The notes under the pieces were generated by a model. That model made no database searches, was not told where the DNA came from, and saw nothing but the letters and a program-made list of their open reading frames with translations. The translations under genes were made by a program, and so were the position numbers. Of a stretch of DNA of 64,000 bases, positions 23,680 to 32,900 are shown one piece after another. Origin of the DNA: Cynocephalus volans (lineage: Eukaryota > Chordata > Mammalia > Dermoptera > Cynocephalidae). The stretch's first letter is position 1. Each line of letters begins with the position of its first letter. The DNA lies in the NCBI RefSeq assembly GCF_027409185.1, contig NC_084470.1, positions 39,917,001 through 39,981,000 of the forward strand. The letters run 5' to 3'.

Positions 23680-24230
23680 GGACAAGGACAATAATCCCAT
23701 TCCTGAGGACTCCATTCCCATAATCTAATCACCTCCCCAAAGTCCCACCACCTAGTACCATTACCTTGGGGCTAAGGATTTCAACATATGATTTTTTTTT
23801 TTTTTTTTGGTTGCTGGCCAGTTACTGGGACCCAAACCCTTGACCTTGGTGTTATCAGCATCAATATATAAATTCTGAGGCTACATAAATGTTCAGACTA
23901 CAGGAATTGACATGCTAATATGACTGTGGAGGCTGTCTAGGCAGGAATAAATTCTGTAGGGCAGGGCCTTTGGAAAGGCAGGCTGAAACATTGGCAGGAG
24001 ATGAAGTTGCTGTGCACAGATATGATTCTTTGTTCTTCAGGGAAGTCTCAGGTGTGCTCTTGATGTCTTTCATTGATTGAATTAAGCCCACCTAGACGAT
24101 CCAAGACAATCTCATTTTACTGAAAGCCAACTGATTATATAATCCAGTCACATTTACGAAATACCTTCATAGGAACACCTAGATCAGTGTTTTATTGAAC
24201 AACTGGGGAGAATAGACTAGCCAAGTAGAC
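23680..24230. mobile_element. ancient interspersed repeat carrying a nested SINE
   Basis: Text such as 'taatcacctccccaaagtcccaccacctagtaccattacc' and 'gaattaagcccacctagacgatccaag' is common in old mammalian LTR/LINE remnants, but I cannot assign the family. A minus-strand tRNA-Ile SINE with a T-run interrupts it. Confidence 0.5.
23791..23866 (-). mobile_element. tRNA-Ile-derived SINE fragment
   Basis: Minus-strand text 'gctgataacaccaaggtcaagggtttgggtcccagtaactggccagcaacc' followed by an A-run (T-run on the plus strand at 23792-23808). It is the 3' part of the single-unit SINE family seen elsewhere in this window. Confidence 0.85.
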
Positions 24231-24729
24231 GCATAAACACTATCATCATAATGAGATAAATGTGTTTCAGGAAGAGCTGAGGAAAACAAAAAATACAAAG
24301 TGAGATAAAGATATCGTTACAGTATGTAGTGACTAATATGGCCAGACAAAATAAGTAAGAAACAAGATTACTTAAACACAGTAGAAGACAAAATGCCTAT
24401 GTACATATATATCCACATACATACACACACAAATGTGTGTGTGTGTGTATATATATATACATATATATATATATCTTAGACAGCACAGATTCAGAGTCAT
24501 ATTTGGAAAGGTATTATGAAAGATGTAAAATCACCTAGCAGAATCTGCACTTCCACTTAATCTGATTACTTCAAGTTTTTTTTTAAAGGTGTTAAATATT
24601 TAATGACGGGATTAAGTTGAAAGGTATTTAAGAAAAGGTGGGGTGACCCTGGGCCTGGACAAATCCTGTGTCGTTGGGAGCTGTTTGGTTGCCAACTTGT
24701 CTCTGTAAAGTCTGTGTCTTCTTCCCAAG

Positions 24730-26062
24730 ATGGATCTGAACAACACTCCAAGTGGCACACTACAAAAGGAAACTTGACAAGGTCAGTTGTTCATACTGGA
24801 GTCAAAGGATCCCCTGAAAGTTTGAACACAGCCCTCACCCTGATAAAGCTACCAGGGAACAACGGACCAAAAAGATTGGTGTTCCAAAGTCTAAAATTCA
24901 GATTTGGTTTAAAAACTGCAGATTGAAACAGAAGACACTGGAGTCCGGATGCTCCTTAGGGAAAGATCAAACTCAGGGGCATGACCAGTTTCAGGCTTGG
25001 ACTCAAGAATACTTTTCAAAAGAAGCCACACAGGTTCGGATCCCTATATAGGGATGGCTGGTTCGTTCACTTGGGAGAGTGTGGTGCTGACAACACCAAG
25101 TCAAGGGTGAAGATCCCCTTACCGGTCATTCTTAAACAAACAAGCAAACAAACAAACAACAACAACAACAACAACAAAAACCAAAGAAGCCACACAAGAA
25201 GACCAGACATCCATCATAAGAACTCAACCCAGAAAACTAGTTCAAGCCTTTGAGAGAACTGATTCCCTGATATTGCCACCAGGAAAAAACTGGCTTAAAA
25301 TACAGGCATCTGGAATCAAGAATTCAAATGTGGTTTCAGAACCAAAGATCTTTGTACCCTGACCAGAGCAGAAAGCAGCCATAAATTTCTTGGTCCATGG
25401 CCCAAACAGGAGACCAGATCTGACTATTCAGCAGCACCAAACCGACCTGTACACTATCCGAGGCAAGTCTCATCATTTTTCTTCCTTTAATTCTTTCAGC
25501 AAGAACCAAAAATTTCCACCTTCTCTTCTTCCATCCCATGTGTCATTTGTTCCACGGGATTCCTTCAGGTCTGTGTGAGCCGAGGACCGATGTCATGATC
25601 ACGCTGCCCGCACAGGGCGTGCAGGGAGAGGAGAACTCTGACCCCCCTCTGATGCTTATGAATCACTAGCCAATACTGCCAGCTCTGGGAGAGGACTTCT
25701 CACGTACTCACACTCCTTTCTGGATCCAATACCAAGAAAAATGTCAAAATCACAAAGAACATACTGGCACAGGAGTACCACGGTTAAAGAGCTATTCTCA
25801 GCCTCATCCTGAGCACAAAAAACAACAATCTCAGGATGTGGGTCAGATTCACATATCTTACATTATGCAGTGGTGGGATGAGGGCCACCACGCTCTGATT
25901 GCAGAAAGGGACCCTCTCAAGGGGACACAGAGAAACAGAATTGTGGCAGCAGGAGGCATAGTTAACTGGAGAGCCATCTCATCCACTTGGTCAACTGCAG
26001 CAGTGATATGTAGAAACTTCAAGCCTTTAGATCAACTCCTTTCATCTACAGATTTTCAGTAA
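24730..26062 (+). pseudogene. double-homeobox (DUX-family) retropseudogene, split by a SINE
   Basis: A decayed DUX-family coding sequence. An ATG at 24730 opens 'MDLNNTPSGTLQK'. The first homeodomain survives as a helix-3 trace [17 protein letters not shown] at about 24880-24930. After a linker comes a second homeodomain whose helix 3, ESRIQMWFQNQRS, is readable at 25313-25351. The tail has '[15 protein letters not shown]' near 25840. Stops and frameshifts interrupt all parts, and a SINE (25033-25182) sits between the two homeodomains. No introns split the homeodomains, so I infer a retrocopy. Intact DUX proteins activate early-embryo genes in the nucleus. Which DUX member (A, B or C) is the parent cannot be decided from sequence alone. 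Confidence 0.75.
25019..25196 (+). mobile_element. 5'-truncated tRNA-Ile SINE inserted in the DUX pseudogene, 14-bp TSD
   Basis: The body (25033-25182) starts in the linker 'ggttcggatccctatatagg', passes through a tRNA-Ile-like unit ending 'agatccccttaccggtcatt', and ends in a variable tail (caaa)n(aac)n. The direct repeat aaagaagccacaca flanks it at 25019-25032 and 25183-25196. The host reading resumes after the repeat, which proves the pseudogene is older. Confidence 0.92.
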
Positions 26063-27039
26063 AATATATGTTTTCTAAATCCTGATCTTCAAAAAGAGGA
26101 CCCCTTAGAGGACCCAATCACCCCTCAGTGAGGAAGATTTCCAGCCTCTGCTCTAAGTACTGCAAAGCTCTCTGGGGTCTGAGCTCCAGGACAAGGAAGA
26201 TGTCATTCTCATGACCCTGGTTCAGTCTTCCTTTCTTTTGATGCAGAGTCAGTATGATTTAAAGAATGATGAACAAGGACATCCCATCCTGGAGCAAGAC
26301 TAACGAAGAGGGAAGGATAAACTACTTGGGAAACCTAAATGGAGGTTTTTGCTCTGTGTGTGGGCAGTGGTTACCTTCTGTACTCATTTCACTGAGCAAA
26401 GGAGTGTTTCAAAGCTCCATACTGTCCTGGGAAGCTCTAAATCCTTCTGAAGAGAAGCATTTTCCGGAGAGATATAACCTCTTGTTGCATTCACCACATC
26501 CTTCACAGTCTGGAAAACCCATGAACTCTAACCAAACCAAGCCAAGGAGAACAGGTCTACAAGACACACATTGGCATTTCTTCCCTCTGACAAGGTGGGA
26601 AGGCAAACTTGAGATTAGTCTGATGTGTGGAAAATGAGCTGATATTGTATTTCCTGATGATGTGAGTTCATGAAAGTGAGTTTTTTCCCCCTGAGCTCTG
26701 AGGGTTTGAATTGGGAGCTGAAAACTCCTCAGCATCCATGAAAAAGGGAACGAGTTAAATGGATAAGGATATATCCATAATAATGAGCATTCTTCACTTA
26801 TAAGCCTACCTTTTAATCAACTATTTAAGACATAACAAAAAATTGCAAGGAAATTATAGCACCATAAAATCACTGAATATAATCTAATGATGTTACATTT
26901 TTAGGTTTTCATATATATTTATATATGTGTGTATATGGACATGAAATTGCTCATTTTATTATAAATAAATTATGTCAACTTAAAAAGTAAACGAAAAAAG
27001 AAAATATCATCCATGTCTTTACATTCCATGTTCAATCTT
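26063..27039. other. intergenic DNA, possibly the 3' UTR of the DUX retrocopy
   Basis: No gene was recognised. The first few hundred bases may be trailing untranslated sequence of the retrocopy, because they continue without a visible poly(A) tail. The 123-codon frame at 26266-26637 has no known domain. Confidence 0.4.
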
Positions 27040-28030
27040 TTTGTAGCTTTTTGAACATATAGAATACAATTGTAATAACCATTTAATATCTTTGTCTACT
27101 AATTTTATCATTTGTGTCATTTGGGGTTGGTTTTGATTGATTTTTTCCTCCCCATTGATTCATATTTTCTTGATTCTTTTAATGTCTGGTGATTTTTTAT
27201 TGAATGCTATACATTTAAAATTTTTCCTTGTTTTATGCTGGTTCTTATTTTTATTACTATAAATACACTTGAGCTTTCTTCTGGGATGTAGTTAAGTTTC
27301 AGTTCCTGCTTGTAAGCTTTGTTAGATAAGACCAGAGCAGCATTTAGGCCAGGTCTACTTTAATCCCACACTGAGAAAAGAGCCTTTAAGTTTTCTTCCT
27401 GACACCCCATGAATTGTGAAGTTTTCCACTCTGGCTAGTGGGACAATCCCCAGGCAATGTAAACATTTGTCATCCAGTGGTTCTCAGATGTGTACAATTT
27501 TGCCCCACAGTGGATATTTGGCAATGTCTGGAGATACTTTTGGTTGTCACAACTGGTGGGGGAGTACTATGGGCATCTTGGTACTAGAAGCCAGGATGTT
27601 GCTAAATATCTTACAATGCAGCCCTCACAATATAAAATTATCTACCCCAAGATATCAATAGTGCTGAGAAAGTGTGTGCAACGCTTTTGGGTGGTTTACT
27701 CCCTGGGCTTTGAGTAGTTTCTTTACATGGATTTGCTAATCAGCACTCAGGTGGGGAGTTGAGGTGGATCTATTTGGTTCTTTGGATTTATTTCTCAGTG
27801 GAGCTTTCTGGAACTCTACTCTAGACATCTTGGCCTCCCCAACCTCACAGCTTTGAATCCTCAAATCAGGGAGACTGCGGAGCTTTGTCTGGACCCCAAT
27901 CCCACTCTGAGCCTGGAATCTGTCTGGGTGGTAAGTTAGAGTAACATTAGGGCTTTCCTCATTTGTTCCTCTTTAATGTGTTGCCATTCCACATTGTCTG
28001 ATGTCCAACGTCTTGGAATCCATTCTTTAA
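27040..28030 (-). mobile_element. old L1/HAL1-type fragment with an embedded hAT element
   Basis: Plus-strand text such as 'ttgattcttttaatgtctggtgattttttattgaatgctatacattt' and 'cttgagctttcttctgggatgtagttaagttt' is typical of the reverse of L1M/HAL1 interiors. It is split at 27478-27672 by a MER20-like element. Boundaries are approximate. Confidence 0.65.
27478..27672 (+). mobile_element. MER20-like hAT-Charlie DNA transposon
   Basis: The sequence follows 'agtggttctcagatgtgtacaattttgccccacagtgg', 'atatttggcaatgtctggagatacttttggttgtcacaactgg' and 'gctaaatatcttacaatgcagcc', which I recognise as MER20. It is non-autonomous and ancient. Confidence 0.82.
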
Positions 28031-28142
28031 ATATATTTTGTTTGGTTTACAGATTTTTTTTTTTCAGGCAGAAAGTTAATTTGCATCTCCGTTGTTCTGT
28101 CTTGTTTAGAGCAGAAGTCCTGCTGTTGACATTTTTGAGATT

Positions 28143-28400
28143 TAATTAAAATCAAATCATTGGTCTGGATCAGTAGTCAAAAGCTAGCTATCCACAACTG
28201 AACCTTCTTCACAGAAGTGTTTTGGTTGTTTAAGTTTTTTAAGTGATTTGCCAATATCAAAAAGTAGTGAAGTTTTATAAAAATTCATATCTCCAGCTAT
28301 TTTTGAAACATTCTTTTTGGGGATATCTCAAAACAATGGAGGGAATTTAGGAGGCTAACCTTTAGCAGTCAAGGCATTATAGGGTATCAGCCGGGTTGGA
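28143..28400 (+). repeat. copy A of a 250-bp dispersed repeat
   Basis: Shares long, gapped similarity with 30690-30952: aaaatcaaatcattggtct, then 'aaaagctagct', 'agtgttttggtt', 'ttttgaaacattct', 'tttggggata', 'tcaaaacaat'. Same orientation, 2.5 kb apart. The family was not recognised. Confidence 0.8.
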
Positions 28401-30689
28401 TTTCTTCTTCATTGCCCCCAGTTCCACCTTTCATTCTTTTCCATCCTGCCCTGCGCCCAGGAGGCTGACCTCATTGGGTTCAGCTGAGCAGGGGCACTGA
28501 TGGGGATCAGAGAGTGGAAGAAGGGTCTAGCCTCCTTCTTGCTAGTTTACTGCAGGTTGTCCAAGTGTTTTCCAAGCAGCAGCATTATCAAATCGTCTTA
28601 TCTATACTGTTTTCCCTTTGGGATTCAGAGACCCTGCCTAAGTAGAAGAAAGTTAGAAAACATGCACAGAGAAACCTATAGAATACTTGGCCAACCAAAT
28701 TGCCCTGATCACAACCATGATCCCCTGCAGGAACCCTGCTTCTCAGGAATCAGGCTAAGAACATGACTCATAATTTTTTTCCTTAAACTCTGAGAGGAAT
28801 GAGGACATCGCAGGACTTCAAAATACTGCCTTGCCTTTTCTCAGCGGGTGTCTTTTTTGCTGAAAATGAAGGAGGAATCAGAGGGAGTTATTTTGAGGCA
28901 TCCACCTCCAGATTAATATTTAATTGTATTCCTAGAGACTCTCTTCTATTTACATTCTGTCTTTCAGATAAGCTTTGCATCAGTATCATTAGGATCACCT
29001 CCCACAGTCTATTCTATTTACACAATCTGTTTTGACAGCTCTGAGCAGAAGGGTCCCTTAAGGAAAATTAGATACCATCTTATCATTATATTCTAATCAT
29101 ATTCTGCACTCTGTGATCTCAGCTTAATGATATTCAGCTCTGGAGCACAAACGCACACTCCCACATGTAAGTAAGTACTAGTATGTGCATTTTAGCATAC
29201 TAACTCAACCCATACATCTCTTTGCTTTTCTGCAACAGCTACGTACTTTCTATCTGCAGCCTTCTAAATATTTAGTGATGAGCACAGACTATTTGGTTCA
29301 TTATATCAATCATCTTTTTAGCAGAAAAGCTAGAATCCTGTAAGAAGTAACATACCAAAGACTACTTGGATTTTAGACCTATACAATAAAGACAAAACCT
29401 ACCTGCCAAGATTAAGAAAACCAGCAAATATATAGGGCAGAGAACATATATTCTGAGAATTCACTATCCCAGAGCTAAGGATAGGCTAAAGTGCAAGTGG
29501 AAGCTGATGCCACTCTGTTACAGACTTATATTTTAGAAAAAAAGAAAGACTAACCATTGATCCATTTAGATCTCAAATATCATCCATCCTCTTTTGAAAA
29601 ACAATATAAACAACAATAAAAGCTATGCTTTAAAACTTAACATTTTCGTGACTAAATATTTATCAGGCCTCTAAAATATTTTATGTATAAAATATAAGGT
29701 CCAATCCATGGCGCATTGCAGAACCAATGGGTTCTTCAAGGGTCCTGGCAAATCTTATAACCACTGTGATACTCAGTTCCTTTCTCTGTAAGTGGGGTGG
29801 GCAGAGCTAGAGCAGTCTCTAAGGTGCCTCCAGCTCTCCAATACAGTAACTCAAGTAATAGCAATGGGTTTGGGGACTTTGGAAGAAGTCCTGTTCAACA
29901 GAAGGCCATATTCTTATGGCATTAAAGTTGGTACATTTCAAGAGAAATGGTGACAAAGACAGACCACTGCAGCAAACATTCTAACTGCCCAGGGCCTGTG
30001 GAATAGACTACCATTTGGTGTCTGGGATGGGGAAGGGGATAGGATCACAACAATGGCATCTACATGTGAAAATCTACCTTTGTTATTCTTAGAATTACCA
30101 TGATAGTCTCAGTTACCAATTCCATCCCAGTTGCAGAAGTTCTGTGCTGTGAATAGCAACCTGGACTTTCGCTTACCTCTTTTATCCCTCAGATTCCCTC
30201 CTCAAACCCTTCCCCCTCTCCACCTAAGTGGTAAGAAACCCCTTCTTTTTACTTGTCATGGATGAAATTACTCCTCTTCTCCAATAACAACCAGCAAATT
30301 ATTTGATAGTTCTTCTTATCTCTTACTATTTCCATATGATGCTCCCCTTTATGAGTACTTGAAATATGTATTTTAAAGGGATTAGAAGATTGATAATTTG
30401 CCCTCGGAGTAGAAAAGCAAATAGAAACATACTTTATCATTTTGCTATGAACTAGTTTAATATGATTTCTTACCAATTTTGTGCATATCAGACTGTTTCA
30501 ATGAATGTGTTTCAACGGCTAAATCTTAGCAATATATGCATTGTGTCAATTTTATCACTTGGTTTTCTATGTACCGTTTTCCCCAGAGACATGCCACTGC
30601 TGATTTCCTATGATGATATGTAAATAACAGAGACCTTGGCTTTTTGGTTCACTTCGCTTAATGTCACATTCAAAGTGCCATTGAGTAAA
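28401..30689. other. intergenic DNA, no gene recognised
   Basis: Single-copy-looking, moderately AT-rich sequence between the two copies of the 250-bp repeat. Open frames are short and domain-free. Confidence 0.5.
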
Positions 30690-30952
30690 ACTTAAAATCA
30701 AATCATTGGTCTAGATGAGTAGCCAAAAGCTAGCTGTTCATAGCTGAAACTTTCTCACAAAAGTGTTTTGGTTATTTAAATTTTTCAAATAATATGCCAA
30801 TATAAAAAAGTAGAGAAGTTTTCACGTGAAAGTCCAGATTTCCAGCTGTTTTTGAAACATTCTCTTTGGGGATACCTCAAAACAATAGAGAGAATTTAGA
30901 AGGTTAAACCTTAGTAATCAAGGCAGGCATTGTAGTTGATAATCACAGCTGT
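30690..30952 (+). repeat. copy B of the 250-bp dispersed repeat
   Basis: See copy A at 28143. The two differ by scattered substitutions and small gaps, so the duplication or the two insertions are old. Confidence 0.8.
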
Positions 30953-31349
30953 ACTAAAATTTACCTCTTTCGTCATTCCCTTAATGAAATGGATCTAGTT
31001 GATAATAATCAATAGACATCAGTATGCCCCAAAGAGAGACAACCAAACATCATGTGCCTCCTGATGGAATATTACCACCTATGAAATATTATTACCAAAA
31101 AAACAGAATCTGAATCAGATCAAGTCTTCGTATAGTAATGCCACTTTGTTGGAAAAACAAAGGTCAAAGGATCATGCTAACACCACAGGAATGCAATCAG
31201 CAAAATCCAGAACCTGGAAAACTAGACAGAACAAATACCCAGATTTCTTCAATAAATTGCAGGGGAAAATAAAAGAGGGGAGTGAGGGAGAAGACCTCTA
31301 GATTAAGAGAATTAAGTGACACATCAATTTGTTTGGGTACTGAGTAAAA

Positions 31350-31715
31350 CAAACGAACTGTAAAAAACAAACAAAAAGAACAACAACCTTATGAGACAAT
31401 CAGGGAAATGTACCTGGATACTTCATGATATTGAGAATTACTGTTGGTTATGTAGGTGGGATGATGTACAATAGTTATATATACATTATAAGAGTCCTTA
31501 TCTTTTAGGACTATGCATAGAGATAACTGTGGATTAGATGACAGGATTTCCGGGATTTGTGGTGGAAACAGTGGGGAGGGGATTCTAGGATGAAAGAAAA
31601 AGGGCACGAATTGATGGTTTTTGTGGTTGGGATACGGATATATGGTGCCCGTTGCTCTCTACTTTTGTGAATGTTTGAAATTTTCCATAATTATTTTTGA
31701 ATTAATAAAAAGTAT
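31350..31715 (+). mobile_element. old LINE-1 3'-end fragment
   Basis: L1M-like 3' UTR: 'agacaatcagggaaatgtacctgg', 'agagtccttatcttttagga', 'gatgacaggatttccgggatttg', ending 'ctctacttttgtgaatgtttgaaattttccataat' and an A-rich tail. The part from about 31020 to 31350 may belong to the same element. Confidence 0.7.
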
Positions 31716-32099
31716 TTTCATAACATCCTTTATAATAAGCAAAATAAATAAATCTTTTCTTTGCGAATGCATTCGTTTACTCACATATGTTATAAAATTA
31801 GTAACTAATAATGCCTATTAATATTCGGAGCAATTCAACAGTTTACAAAGCAGTTAGGTTCATAATCTCATTTCTTCCTTCTTGGTACTACTTGCTGGGG
31901 AAGATGCTGTTGGGATGTCCACCGAGGACAGTACAGCTAGTAAGCGGCGCCCAAGGACTAGAACTCAAGTCTTAGAACTCCAAACTCGGGGCTCCTTCCC
32001 CACACCAAGAAGCTTTAGAAGAAGCAGAAGAGTGAAATGAAGACTTAACAGAAAGCTTCAGGACCTAACAAAGCAGCGACTTGTAAGAAAAGAGTGGGG

Positions 32100-32900
32100 A
32101 AGAAGCCCCTGTTCATCTGGGGAGATCCTTACACTCCGTGACCACCAGATGGCGAAGGCCGCCCGCAGCCCTGCGCGGAAACGGCGTCCAGACCTGGAGG
32201 CCAAGGGTCAGGCGCAGGGTCCCTTTTCTTCGCCAACCGAGTGGGGAAAGCTGGGTCGAGCGTAAAGTTACAAAAGTGACTGTGTGAACCCTACCGCCTC
32301 CACAAGGGCTTATAGAAGGAGATTTGGGGGCTTTTTAAAGAGGCGGAGGTAAATTAACGTTGGAGGGGCGTGCTACCTAAAATAAGCAGTGACCCCGCGC
32401 TCCCGCGGCGCTGAGAAATCCATCCGACGCGGGGGCACTTTGGGGACTATCTCTGAATGTACTCAGCATCTGGCAAAGCTAAGTCCTTTCCTTGGAGAAC
32501 TCGCTACGCATCCTTGGCAACCCGCAGAAGATACCCAGGGCGGAAGAAGGTGTGTGGCCGTGTGTGCACGGGGACAGGAGAAGGTTACTTTTCTTTTAAG
32601 CCTTCATAAGGAGAAATTCAGTGACCATCGAGATCGGAGTCTCATCGTCTTTAAAAAACAAAACAAAACGGTGTCGGTAACTTCAGACCGCCCACGAACC
32701 GAGCTCGGCTCGTACGCCCGGGAGGAAATCTAGCCCATGTAGAGTCCAGGCGCGCGGGCAGCCGCGCGAACCCCGAACCTGTGCGCTGGGCTCAGGCCCC
32801 TGCGAGCGGCAGGAGGGAACCCGACCCCCGACGAAGACAGGGGCAGGTGGACGGGTTTCTCGGGTCGGAGTCCTCCTGGGCTGGACCTGCGGAGTTCGCA
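32100..32900. promoter_or_regulatory. CpG-rich region downstream of EOMES
   Basis: CpG dinucleotides are frequent here (for example 'gcgcggaaacggcgtcc', 'ccgcgctcccgcggcgctg'), against an AT-rich, CpG-poor background to the left. No ORF with a recognisable domain fits. It may be an unmethylated regulatory island or the start of a non-coding transcript. Confidence 0.55.
32142..32155 (+). promoter_or_regulatory. CTCF-type binding motif (plus orientation)
   Basis: CCACCAGATGGCGA matches 13 of 14 positions of the core CCASYAGRKGGCRS. It lies 3.7 kb beyond the predicted EOMES poly(A) site, at the left edge of the CpG-rich block, and points toward EOMES. Confidence 0.7.

Noticed and set aside
32389-32733. 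A 114-codon plus-strand frame in the downstream CpG island
   Set aside because: The product has no domain and the frame coincides with CpG-rich sequence; an island-linked non-coding transcript is more likely than a protein.
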